64,000 bases of DNA from Psettodes erumei. Its lineage: Eukaryota > Chordata > Actinopteri > Pleuronectiformes > Psettodidae. Position 1 is the stretch's first letter. Each line of letters begins with the position of its first letter. The position numbers and the translations under genes were made by a program. Below are positions 12,101 through 25,100 of this stretch, piece by piece. The DNA lies in NCBI GenBank assembly GCA_016785225.1, contig JAFBJZ010000344.1, positions 248,001-312,000 on the forward strand, written 5' to 3'. Under the pieces are notes generated by a model. It was not told where the DNA came from, did no database searches, and saw only the letters and a list, made by a program, of their open reading frames with translations.

Positions 12101-13375
12101 TTACATCTTTGGAAAAGGAGAGAAAGGCTGATAGCCGTTCTACATTTTCCATCACGACGAGCAAGCACTCTTCATTTTGCGATGGTTTGTGGGTATGCAC
12201 TGACACTGGCACCTCTCCAGACGGTGTCACAATATCCACCTACAGAAAAAGTATTTAGCAACAACCTGTTATACACACACATACGGACACATTCCTGCAG
12301 CAGCGGTGTAGGCAATTAAAGGCTTTTGACTGAATAGCAGCTCAATATGATCATGGTTTAAGGAAAATTCAAGGATTCAAGACATAGTTATTGTCATTTT
12401 TAAGTTTTTTTTGTCAGCATATTTCATACCACTTTTCCAGACAGAGGTGCAACGGTTCCATCTACGAGTGGAAAATCTTCTTCCAATGCCTGCTCCAGGA
12501 CCTGACTTGTTTTCTTCAGGAAACAAGACAACTTTTCGCCCACCAGCTCATTAGCGGTGCACTCAAACAGTTTGCAGGCCTGTTCATTTGCTGACAAAAT
12601 CTGAAAAATAAACATAAAAAAACACATTTCCAGGATATGTACTAGTTTCAGTACTGTACGAAATCTGCTGTGCTGCCACCGCTCACATGAAGCGCATGCA
12701 CAGTACCTCTCTGGTTTTATGGTCCACAGTCAGAACGACTTTGTTCGGGTTGAGGACAGATGGGGATCCCGGCAGGCCAAAGTTTCCAGAGATTAGCTGA
12801 CAGAACAGGCTTTCCTCGCTTTCTGACATGGTAGATGGGTGTGGCAGGCAGACGGCAGAAAGTTTGGAGCCAGGATGTAAGTCTGAGATTTGGTGGTTTC
12901 TTGTTGCCACAGAAGAGGAAACATCCAAGTGTTCACCTATAAGCAAAAAACGGGGACATTAAAAAAAAGCACTTTCCTCGCAATCTGTGCTGAACTAACA
13001 ATTATCTTTGATTTAGCCCAGATGACCTGTTCAAATAACTCATTTTGAAGGAAACCAGTCCCAAACACAAATATAATCACTTAATAAATAAAGAAAACAT
13101 CAACAGCAACTGTAGCTTTCATGGTCAGTAGCCCGTGTAAGCCACGTTATACGTACATACACATACTCACCTGTCAAGGAACCGGGACAAGAGCGACGCT
13201 GCGGTGCCGCAAGCCTCTTCTTGTACAGCGGTTTTCGAGCGTATGGGTAGGACTTACTCAAGTCCAAATCCTCTTCCAGGACATCAGAGGAGAGGTCGGG
13301 CACCACGCAAAAGGTGTCTCCTTTAAATCTGGTGCTTTGGCTCACCCCAAGAAGAGCTTCAGTCGACAGCGACAT
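6185..13375 (-). CDS. pask: PAS domain-containing serine/threonine kinase
   Basis: Twenty coding exons, 3,717 nt, 1,238 aa: 13171-13375, 12707-12936, 12430-12600, 12105-12239, 11769-11903, 11302-11563, 10983-11164, 10764-10893, 10373-10550, 9633-9865, 9262-9391, 8484-9067, 8253-8395, 7956-8123, 7720-7845, 7485-7619, 7177-7376, 6767-6900, 6510-6659, 6185-6270. PASK is a nutrient-responsive kinase restrained by its own PAS domain. PAS-like segments occupy roughly residues 115-300 (VLNPNKVVLTVD, FAHLHGYHHPEEL) and 385-460 (LLLLRPDGSISSIHNHLALSLLGY). A long low-complexity middle follows. The kinase (about 930-1190) has GKGAFGFVW, VIVKFI, HRDIKDEN and DFGSAA, so it should be active. The activation loop reads FYNFCGT where I recall human FYTFCGT. 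The C terminus (YNGQGLFPDHGDGDSA) is set by splice phase. Confidence 0.93.
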
Positions 13376-13800
13376 AGCGTTTAGTTATCCAGCCAGGGCT
13401 GACAATGATAAAGAGAGCGTCGATAGTTTCCAAGCATTGTAATAATAGTGTAAACTGACAGGTTAGCTCATTAGAAAAGACTCAGCTAACAGAGAGACTG
13501 TTTATTGATGACCATTATGTTGTTCTGGTACAAGCTTCTGATTTCAGGATAAAGTAAGACATTACACTCACCTCAGGTCGTAGAAAGGTACTATCTCCAG
13601 GACAGATTACGCGCAGAGGAGTTTCAGTTGACGCTAGTTGACAAGGTAACGTTACCTCCCCTGGGCCACCGGCCTAGCTAGCCATCTGCTAGCCAACTTT
13701 GCCGCTAACGTTACCGCAAACAAATCGCCGCCGTGCTCGGTTCGGCTTTGAAATAACAGCGTTTGCCGCCGAAGTTTTCAGCGACTTTATTCGGAGTTGA
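13376..13800 (-). promoter_or_regulatory. pask: pask 5' UTR exons and promoter region
   Basis: The coding exon begins at an AG acceptor at 13399-13400, leaving 23 nt of 5' UTR (13376-13398) before the ATG at 13373-13375. A good donor (GAG|GTGAGTG, minus strand) at 13571/13572 marks a likely non-coding first exon running from 13572 towards about 13650-13800. The stretch 13600-13800 is richer in CG dinucleotides than its surroundings and shows no TATA box, consistent with a housekeeping promoter. The exact start site is unknown. Confidence 0.5.
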
Positions 13801-14339
13801 CGTTCCAGTGGTCTCGGTACAATTTGGACACCAGCTTAAACAGGTTTGTCTGGAGTAAAAGTAGATTTTATTTCGGTTATTTCACTTCGTCCAGCTGTAG
13901 TTTTTGTAAATCGCGGGTTTCAAGCTCTGGCGGAGCAGACGAATCAATGAGATCGCCTGTGGCCAATCAAGTGTCACGCTTCCGAACAGGAAACGGTCAT
14001 TGGATAATTTGCCGGAAACACCCGCCTTCGTTACCATGAAAACGGTGTCACAAAAGGAGGTATAATGTCGTAGAATAAACAAGGGAAAACATTTTTTCGT
14101 ATCAAACAAATAACTCACGCGTTATTTTATTATGAAACAGAAAAACACATGCTAAACCTCAACAGCAAACAGCAATAACTACCCCGTTATTTTTTCACAG
14201 ATTTCTACAGGGGTTTACAGCAAACAATAAATCTGCCTTAACTAGGAAGGCTATATTATCTAATTTATTGTACTGGGTTAAAAAAGAAGGCATCCATAGT
14301 ATTACCAGAAGTTGCAACTGATCTGAGAATTATAAGCTC

Positions 14340-15535
14340 TTTATTTGTATGTACAAATCTGATGAATAACACCAAAACAAGTTTGACCAGACATAACATG
14401 ACAAAAATAATCCTGTTATATAAAACTGGCATCTGGAAGAAGCTGGGTAGAATTTAGTGTGTTCCAGGTGCAATGACTGCAGGGGTCCATATGTTTAAAA
14501 AAAAAAAATTAAATGAGTATCTTCATTAGCTACACTAGCTCCCCCCTAGGGGATCATCTCACCAACTGTGGCAATGCAAACATAGAAGCTACAACACAGA
14601 GTGAAATTAAATGAATCAGATGTCAGCACTGACAGAAAGTCTGGCAAAGTCCAAACTAAAAGAGGAGAGTACACTACCCTGTACTTTTGCATGAAGTGCA
14701 GTGAAAAAAACAATGACATGAAAAGCTCAGTCTAACAATGTTTCTTAATAAGCAAAATATGTAACAGTCAGTATACAGATTTTCTGAAACATATTTTAGA
14801 TTAATTTAGCTCTCTCAGTATAAGCGACAATATTGTGAGCAGGATTTCAGCTCATCCAGGACTGAAATGATTCAACACGTTGACACATTGGCTCAAACTG
14901 CAATGGGGAGTGTTAGTGTACAGTATGTCATCCAGTCTGCTAAGACCTGGCCGACTTATAAACATCATCATCGTTTTTTTTCTTTACACCACAGACATCT
15001 AGTAAGCTAGACGGGGTACACATTGAAACAGATCATCTGTTTGATGTGTATCCACTGCACTGCCATGAGCTTATGTGATGCTTTTTACAGCAGCAAGTGC
15101 CTCTAAAGGTTTCTCTACAGAATGCATCGACACCCATCCTCACGGAAGTAATTTGAGCAAGAGCTATTTCTCAGTCATGTAGCCTTTTGCTTCTTTAAAA
15201 TTGTGGTTCAGCAGGGTCTGCACATTTTGTTGAAGTAGAGGAGACTTTCGCTCCAGAAACTGCAGCTTTGGATCCATTAACCGCTGTTAATGTAATGAGT
15301 CCGTTGGCTGGCTGCAGTAGCAGTAGCATGCATGCTTTGTCAAGTAATTCACTTTACAAGTAATGACTGTTTGATCTTCATACAGACAAGGAGTCAAGCA
15401 GAACACTTTATACTGTCTCACACACACAGTCATACGGGCACATGAGCATAGTTGGGCACACGTTTATGGTGCCATGGCTGTGAAAAGTGAGCTTTGATAA
15501 GCTTTTGGCGCATAGTTCACTAAAAGGAGGTCGTC
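14340..15535 (-). other. kcnab1: kcnab1 3' UTR
   Basis: Gene-free stretch downstream of the kcnab1 stop codon (15536-15538). An AATAAA on the minus strand at 14340-14345 would give a 3' UTR of about 1.2 kb ending some 0.5 kb from the pask promoter. A 39-codon open stretch on the minus strand at about 15178-15290 is preceded by an AG acceptor-like site but matches nothing I know. I treat it as chance within the UTR. Confidence 0.5.
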
Positions 15536-18500
15536 CTAATGGTGGTAGTCCCTTTTACTGTGAGGACGATTTCCCAGGATATGATCAACCTCTGAAGCAA
15601 TGCCTGCTGTCATCTTTGGAATTACCTGTAGTGAGCACACAATTAGCACTATTTGCACTACATAACGCTGAAATTATTCAGTATTGCTTAGACCTAGGGA
15701 ATGGTCTTTATACCTGAATGGCTCCCAGATTCTCTGTTAGTTGAGTTGGATTGGAGCATCCCAGCAGCACTGAGCTCACTCCTTCGTTCCTCAGGCACCA
15801 GGCTAAAGATCGGGGATAGGAGGAATTGTCACAGTTGCTATTGTGTATCAGACAGTATGTAGAGAAACACAGAATTTGGTAGCAAGCAACATTTTCTCTG
15901 TTTACTTTCACAGGAAAGTTAAGGGTTATATGGTGTTTACATTGTCCCTTACCTATGGCTAGCTGTGGCAAAGTACATCCAAGCTTCTCTGCGATATGAG
16001 CCAGTTCCTTTAGCTTGGCTTGCTGTTTTCTCCCATCCTCGCTCATTATTTTCTCCCTTAACCACTGGTATGGCTGGATGAACAGGAAAAGTGAATGAAT
16101 TAGAATAATACCTGAAAATCAGGCAAAACTAACTTGAACCATATGGTATTATGCTGTAGTACCTGGATATGCCTGACAGAGTGAGAACATATAGCACTTG
16201 ATAAGTGGTCAGATGAAATTTAATTTGTACCTTCATCGAGGCCCTGGAGGACTCTGGGATGCCATTCTCATACTTTCCAGTGATGATTCCACAGGCCAGA
16301 GGGGACCAAGAGACCACACCCACCCCTGAGACATAAAAATTAAAATGAGCAACTGGACACAAAATATATTGCAAGGCCTAACATCTATTTAAAAAAGAAG
16401 CTTCACATAACAAGAACCTTACTGTACTCTTACCTATCTTATGGTAGAGCTCTGGGAGCTGAGTTTCCACTTTCTCTCTCTGGAAGAAATGGTACTCAGC
16501 CTGCTCACATACAGGTGGAATTAGATTAAACTGCCTGGCCACAGAGTATGCCTCCTGATTGAGCATGGAGAGGGAATAAAAAAGGGAGAAAAGTTTGAGA
16601 AATTTGTAAACACATGCAAACACTGGCCTTCATGATTAAAGATTTTCTTGTTTTTCTTTTCCCACTTCTGCATTTAGCTGATAGTGTTTAAACATATCAG
16701 CTCATTTTGGATTGCACTGTCCCTTTCCACATGATAAAGAATATGGAGTATTTAATACCAATAGCTAAACAGACGATCTAACACTGGATTGTATGGCTTG
16801 TGGATATTTAACTTATTTAACTGTCTTTTCCTTTTTAAAAAATCAGTTGATGTTGGAAGTTGGAAGATGTCTTGGTATTTGCTTTGTAGTAGTAGCAGTA
16901 TATTTATAATACTTATATTAGTGATATTTATTTCATGCAGGGATAAACAAAAAATAATAAATTTAAAATAAATTGCCCAACCCCTTTTTTTGAGCAAAGT
17001 TAGTGTTTATTTCATGTTACTTATTAGGAAATGAACAAAGATTTTTTTCCATCACTCACCATAATCTCCATGGCAGACCACCGTGATGTCCCCCAGTACA
17101 TAGACATCCCCTGGTTGATCACATGTGTCATTGCTCTCACTATCTCTGTAAAAATAAAAATTGAAGATACATTGCCCATAATTAAACAGTGGAGGGCGCT
17201 ATAATTTTTACTTTTATATACTGTACAGGTGGATTTTAAAACTCTACTGACATAAGGGCTTAATTGGAGCATCTTAACAAATCATTTTCATTTTATAGGT
17301 AGATTTAAATTGCATTTTCCATCAGAGAATTAAAAATATATGTTGTAGAAGACTTTAGGAAGGAATTTAGATTTATTGAGGCTTTAAATATGGTTTCAAG
17401 GGTTTAAAGACAAGCCTCTGGTAAACCTGCCACCTTCAGGAAAGCAAAACAAAAGAGGATCCTTGAAATGTATTCAGCCTCGCTGTGAGAGAGGCTAACT
17501 CCTTTGAAACCCATCTGCAAGCAGAAATTGTTTGCTGGGCTCACGGTAATTAATGTGACCAAATGCTGCAGGGGTTAAATGAAAAGACTCAGCCAACCTT
17601 AGCCTAATTCTGCTTGTGCAGATGAATTTAACCATAGCAAGTTGCAACACAAGGGGCTGAAGTCAGCCACATTGGTCCTTAATGGTTTGTGTATTTCTGC
17701 CTGAGGATGCAGCAGGGAATTAATGGTAGGTTGAAGCGTGGATAAACTAAATTTTACTTAATAAAAACTACTGTGAGGTTTTTTTTCTCAAAAGAGTTTT
17801 TAACCAATGATATCTCCAGTAAAGGCAACAATTATTTAACAATTATTTTGGAATGCGTGTCTGTTTCTATGTCGTGCACAAGCTCTCAATTTTTTTTTTG
17901 AAGAAATCAACTACAAGGTAGTAAAGTAATTTATGTGATTAATGTATAGTTTGCTAGTTTGTAATTGCATTTAAAGTTCATTAATGAAACATCTTCTACA
18001 TTAGCACAATGCAAAGTATGAAGAAGGGAGAGTATAAGTGAGGATGAGAAGATAAGACCACAGCAGAGTGTGATTAAAAAGCGAGCAATTCCTTTTCATC
18101 AGTAGTTCTCTCTCTGGACCAAAATGTAGCTCAGCGAGAGACAGAGAGCAAGTGTGCGTGTGGGTGAAGCAGGTGGGAGGGTAGAAGAATAACAGTACAT
18201 CTGTTCTGGAAGGGAGGGAGGGAGGGACAGAAGCAAAAATTGTGAACCAAGTACAAACCTTGGAGGCATAACATAGTTCATAAGAGTTTGTGAATATATG
18301 AATAATCCACCTTCATGCCAGGAGGGCAATGGCAACTTGATTCTTTCCACGGTGCTATAGTGAGTCATCAACTCCAACCACATATACTACGCAGAGCAAC
18401 TGCTCAGGTGAGATATGCAACAAACACCATCAACACCCTGCTCACAAAAACCTGCAGCAATTTTTCAATTAAAAAGTAATGATGTGGGTGACATATGCAC

Positions 18501-19116
18501 ATTGCAACATGTATGCACAACTGTACTACAATGATGTACAATTAAGAAGATTCCCATCACTCTCATACGTGTACAGTAAACATGTAGCTACAGCCAGCAG
18601 AACATTTGGTTTAGTTTAACATAAGCAACCTGACAGGTCACACATAACTCTCAGTAAAAAGGTGAAAAACACATTTCCCATATGTCATTTTCCCCCTTTC
18701 AAGAAATGGTTAACAATGTCGCATGCTTTCCTGAAGAGGCTGAGACATGATCATGTTGTTAAGTGATTTTGTTTGTGCTGGCACAATTGTCAAATACTGT
18801 ATATTGTTCAAAAACAATCGCATGTTATTTTATATTGTTACAGCTAATAAACTATGTGACTGCTCTGTTTCTGTGTGAGTGCATACTGTACCCTGAGCTT
18901 CTGTATAATCCTTATCAAATGCATGAGGCTGACTATTGCAAATCTGGAAGCTGCCTTGCTGCAAGCCAATATCAACTTGTCCTTGAACCCTCTCACTGCA
19001 GCAATATGCCACTGAGTCGGGAACATTTGGCCAACTTCAGCCAGCAGCAGGTATCACAGCGGCGGTCTGCAGAGTGCAGCAAGAGGTGTGGGAGAAAGCA
19101 TACCCTGCACACACAT

Positions 19117-19156
<40 letters not shown>

Positions 19157-22100
19157 ATATACAGGTGTCTTTGTGAGTGTTCCTTTACTGGGAGCTGCGT
19201 GCTCATTTTGAAGATAATGTTTATCATCCTTATACATATACACAGAGTGGTAATCAATATACCGCATACAGGAGATTTTCAGTTGCCCATGAGGAACTTT
19301 CTTTGTCTTAAGATCTTGGAAGAGAAGATTTTGGTTGTTTGCCTCAAAGGAAGACAAGTCTTTATGTACAGAATGAGATCATCCTGAATGCAGCACTTTA
19401 CTGCTAACCATTTGAGGAGAGAGGTGACACTGTGAAGGAATGTCCTGAATTGATGGCTTAGGTTTTTTTGTTTAGTATGCTGTGCCAGTCCCATTTCAGT
19501 TGATCTTCAGTGAAAAACCCTCGGCTGGAGGGATTATTATAAAGTCGATATATTGATGCCATGTCTGCTCTTGTCCTCTGTCTCACTATGGGGATTTTCA
19601 TATTCCCTTAACTGAATGGATTCAATTTGCCTGATATTGCTCTGTCATATAAGACACTATTTTGAATGACAAGGTAGAAACAGTGTGCTGTGATTTGGAT
19701 GGTTTCCTCTGCAGGCAACGATATACCTATTAAAACAACAAATTGACTATGGCACACAAGCTTCTCCTTTGGGCACCATGTAATCATATTTGCTATAGAG
19801 TGAGTATTTAGGAACTACACTTTGTGAAGTTATTTGGCAACATCCCCTTCATAGAAAACTTCTATGCGGTCTCATTTCTATATGTAAGTGATAGCTGCAA
19901 CAATACATAGAAGTGGAGCAAATTAAATGGAGTCATAGCCTTGCATAAGAAAGGAAACTGGATATTTGAAACACCCATGTGAAGAAAAAAGGGAGGGGGG
20001 CACATAGAGAGCAATGAGAATCAATGATGGCAACAAAGCTAGACTATGCAGCCATGACATCAGTGTTGTCTCGCCAAGTGGACATGAGTTGTCTCACACA
20101 AATTCTGGAGCAGGATATTCACAAGAACAAAACACAAAAGCAAAATCTCCATGACGGTCTGTACACACACCTGTTGGCTTGCATTCTCATTCTCAAACAT
20201 CTTCCTTATCATAACACATTTGGAGCTTGAGTGGTTTCATGAATTTTATTGATGCTGTTAATCCTGTCTGAGTCCCAGTTACACATGGGCGTGTGAATTG
20301 TTACTTTAACTATGTGCATATCAGGTCCTATGTACCGTAAATGCCCACAGGGATGCAAAGGTGTCAGGTTTTTTGTATGCTAGTGCTGCTCCTCCATCTC
20401 CAAGAGGGGCTGTTTAGGAGATATTACAGTGCTAATAAGATACCCTGGTTTTGTGTGTCTGTTTGTACATGGAGCCCCACTCTCTAGTTGCTGAAAGTGA
20501 CTGACCCTCGACACAGTGATTTATTACTGCGGCCTTGCTCCACTGTAATGAAGGATGAAGCGAACATGCATGGTGTTTTTTTATACCGATTAATGGGTTA
20601 GGACTGTGTTGCAGAGCTGGTGAAAGCACAACACACTCAGACTATCTATATTATTTATTTTATTTATTGACCAGTGCTTGTTTTCAATCTGACATCTCTC
20701 TGTGCAGTTTCTGTCCCCCTGCTGAGTCTTAATCAATCAATCTGCCAGTCAGATTAGATGCCTTGACATCAGCTGTCAATAGTGCAGTGACTTCACCTGA
20801 GCAGACAGTTTACTAGAAGGTTTGACAAAGCATGCCACAGGGTCTGCCTGCTATTTCCCAGTACCAACAGTGACAGCGAGTCCCCTGGAACGATAGGTAT
20901 GACAGACTGGCCTCCCACAGTCTGCCAGCTCACAGGGGAGGAAGCGTGGGGGTAAAGGGGAATAACTGGAAAATATTTTGGTGAGACCAATGGGACTTCA
21001 TCCTTTTAGCCAAAAACTACCTGTGGATTAAGGTGTGTGTAGTCGGACAGGAGAGGGGCCCAAGTAATCTGTGGTGGCCACATCACAAAGGAGTAATTGT
21101 GGAAGAAACTGGAAGTGTGTAAAAGAAATAAATGGTGACATAAGGTAGATGAGTAGGAATGGAAGCACTCGAGTGTTGAAGGAACAGAGCGCACAGTCGG
21201 GCTTGTATCTAGTGAGACCAGCCCAAAAATACACCAACTTCCCCTGGGGGGGGGGGCAGATAATCCTACTTCTGAAGCACAGGGAGGGCCGGGAGCTGGT
21301 GCAGCTCAGAGACCCTGTGGAAACTAATGATCCTGTAGAGACAGGGATACTGGTAGACTAAAATAGAGGACCAGAGATGAGGCAAGATTGTTCTTGAAAT
21401 ATGTGTGTCCAAGTGAGACACACACACACACACAAATACTTGGCCGCAAAGGCTAAGGTCGTCAGTCCGGCAAGGGCAGCGGGCTTGTCACTATTTCTCA
21501 CCTTCTCATTTTACAGAACAACATGCTTTGTCCCTGCCCCAACCCTCCAACAGCCTGCCCCATGGGTTCTGGTCAGCGCTCACTCACCCTCCATGGGAGT
21601 GTTGCTGTCTGGCCGGTTGGCAAAAACCACATCCACATACTCAAGTTGCATCCTCTGGAGGGAGCCCTTCAAACCTGAAGAGAGAGGAGGAAATTAGTTG
21701 AGAGATGTTGAGCAAATTAAAGAACATAACGATAAAAAATCATGAACTTTGAGCAAATTTGTTTGAGTGCTGGAAAAGACTAATGTGTCATCGTCCACAG
21801 CTGAAAATACATCAATAAATATTTTCTGATTTCTTATCAAATAATTTGGCATATTTGGAATAAAAGTTCAGCATAGCCCGCATAAACCAGGAGTATCATC
21901 CTCCACTCATAAATACTGTTAATACCAGTGGACCAAGGAGACTTATTACAGTATCGTTGAGACATGTTAGCAAGTAGGATGTTAGCAAAAACAGTAGGTC
22001 CATACTTCAGATATTGAAGAGGGCCAGCTTTCTTTTTTCACTTAAACCATGGTCAGGTACCATCAAGTAAAAGGAAATATAGGGTGAACTGGATCCTGGG

Positions 22101-25100
22101 GGATTTAATGCCATGTTCACAAACATGGCAAAGTGACAGTTGACCACATGTGACTCAGGGGCCGCCAGCTGCAAATGGCCACCACATCTTCTCGCAACTG
22201 AGTGCAAGTTGTCATATTCAGCCTGGTTTTACCTAGTAAGAGTCATGGCTATGGGGCTACATGTTTCGTTTTTCAAGCAACAATTTACTGTGTTGTTCAC
22301 AAAAGAAATGCAGTCCTTATCATCTCAGATATTTATCAAATACCCCATTACCTACTGTAGGACAACAGGCTATTTCTGACCATTTAATTTAATAACGAAT
22401 GACTGCACGTTTGAGAGGAATAAAAACCTCAGAGTCTTGTGCATGTGTGGTGTGATGATTGTGAACATGAACAGCTACTATTCCATTTAGAGTTAGGCAG
22501 ATTAGCCTGCATCTGTATTTTGTTTTTCTTTTTCAGTTTAATTGCTGAACTCTTACTGGCTGTATGGCCATAAATGGGAAAGATGTTTGTCTGTATCGGA
22601 AGCACCACACCTGTTTAACCTTTTATCCTTGTCACGTAAATGAATGCTGTTTTGACAGTTGGCATTTCTCATTGTTTGGCTTAGCTCTCAGTATTTGTTG
22701 AAGGAGTAACATGGTATACTCAGGAGAGGACAAGCGATGGCTAAGTATTTTGGGCAGATCAGTCCCCATTCACACACAGAAGACCAGATGAAAGATGAAA
22801 AGTGAACGCAAGAAACTGTCACAAAGGAGGACAGCAGAGTAATGGAGAGACAAGGCAAGAGGCACTCTCACCCTCTTGAGTATGTGTGAGTATGCGTGGC
22901 AGATTAGTGCCAGAGGCTTCATCATTGCCCGCTAATCCCAGCTGAGAGTTATGCTCTCCCCCACCACCGTTAGAACCACATATTCCTTATTCTGTCATCT
23001 GCACTGCCACAGTCCCAGAAACACCCATTACATGGGTGCTAATCTGAGCCTGCGCCATCATCGCGAGCAGTTTCCACTGTCTCGTGGATAAGCTGGGGTT
23101 TACTGGCTGTGAAGGGAGTCTATTTTTGGAAATGTTGAACAACAGAGCTATTCTTCCGGTGTCTGCGATGAATAATGTATTTAATTGTTTGTTCTACACA
23201 AGTCGATTTGGAGTGATGAAATTGTCGAGGATCTTTATTCTTTACTAGAAAGACACATACACCTCATCAAACCTAAATGCCACTTAACCAGTCACATGGC
23301 CTGCGGTGGCCCCTACAACAAGTAGTAAGGAAGCCTCTGTCAGCAGGCATTGGTTCACTCATTAGCCTGCGGTGACATGTGCCACACCAATGGTGACAGG
23401 GACACCTCTCTCTCTCACGGATGCTACCGATCATCTGGACAGGTAAACCTGGTCTAACTAATGAGCACTGAAAACTTTCCTTCCCCTCTCTGTCTTCCAA
23501 TTTCTCTGTCTCATTCCCTGTCCTTCTTCTCCATCCCTTTATTAAATGTAACCCCCTTCTCTTTTTTTTGGGGGGGTGCAGAGCCTGCAGTGAATGTTAA
23601 TAACGCAGGAGAGAGCTGAGTCACTGCAGGAGGTGCACTGCGCTGTGGACCGGATGGCGAGTTGCTTGGGACGCAGGGTAGATTCGGCCAAGGTTATAAA
23701 AAAAGATTGTTTGTCGCAACAAGCTGGAGCAAGCCCGTTACTCTTCTACAAAAGGAGAGAAGAGGAAAGAAGAGGAAATGCTTGAAGGTTTGTAGTGCTC
23801 TAAGATGCAACAGTTTCTTCGAAAGACACCTGTAAAAGTATTAAAAGTGAACAGACAAAATATGTGTAATGTACCACTGGCTAATGCATCTTTCAAATTC
23901 ATCTGCTTGTGCATTGCTGAGAAAAATCAAAGGGGATAGAAGACACACTGACAGGAAGAAAGAGGGGGAGGATAAGAGATAAAAGGAGGAGATTACAGGA
24001 GTGCGGCAGGGCTCCGAGTGATGGGGTGACGTGAAGGGCAAAGCTGAGGAGAGGAAATCGACTTGTTACCTTCAATGATGTGCTTTCTGTTGAGGCCTCG
24101 CTCTGTCTCGGCTCTGCAACGGGAAGGAAAAGAAATGCGTTTAATGGGGGGGGGGGTCAAGACACATTCCTACACATACACACGATTCTCATGAACTGAA
24201 GCAGATCATTAAGTGTGCCAAACAAGAGCCTGCCTAACTAAGCACCTACACATCACTGCAGAGAATTACACCCACTCGACGCTCCTCAGGGTGCCCTTGT
24301 AACTATAGAATAAATTGTGCAGTGTGTCTGTGCAGTGGGCGAACACACGCAGCTTATTGCCACCGATCATTAGTGTCTTGCCTGTGGCCTCCCTCTCTCT
24401 TAGCGCTACTGCGATGATTCGCATGTCAAAATAGATTATGGCAAAAACTGGAACTATACTAAACATACTATGTATGTTTCAATGTTTCAATGCTTTTAAA
24501 ATTATTATGTTCCCTGGATATGACAGTAAAACACCTGCTGCTTTTCAAACAAAAATTGCCACAGTCGTCATAGCCTGTCCATGCTGTGCTGGAACATTAT
24601 TTTATATCACAATATTTACATTTATATACACATACTTTGCTTGATAAATTACAGTTTCTGTTTTACGTGTTTATTTCTCTGACATTAAGAGAGAAATATT
24701 ATACTTTTAACCTACCTACATTAATCTGCAGTTACTAGATGTTTTCCCAGGTTATTATGCTAAGTTAAGATAATGTAATGCATTGCTAAATATTTTACTG
24801 TATCTAAAACACATGTTACTAATCCAGGTGCAACATTCACTCTCCTTTTTGGTCACAACCACCTCCATAGGGAAATATCTGGCTCTTAAATTCTCCAATG
24901 TGATCACTAGCTGGTTGGCTGGCTTATCAGAGTTGATTTGCTGGAAACAGCTGCCAGTTCTTCTGAAAATGATGCCTGCAAACATTGAACTTACCGCTCT
25001 AGCGATTTCTCAGTAGCCCTGCCTGTGTTTACACTGTGTCAGTGTTTTTCTTGTACTTTATCCCTTTCTTTCCCTTATGCACAGTTGCCTGCTATTATTA

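Noticed and set aside
15178..15290. Minus-strand 39-codon open stretch preceded by an acceptor-like AG, downstream of the kcnab1 stop.
   Set aside because: It matches no part of Kv-beta, which already ends properly at 15536, and lies within the probable 3' UTR. Chance length.
19037..19357. ORFs with (Cys-Val)n or (His-Thr)n runs over CA repeats here and at 31000, 35971, 38878, 39417, 40951 and 44571.
   Set aside because: These are translations of microsatellites, open only because CA/TG repeats contain no stop codons.
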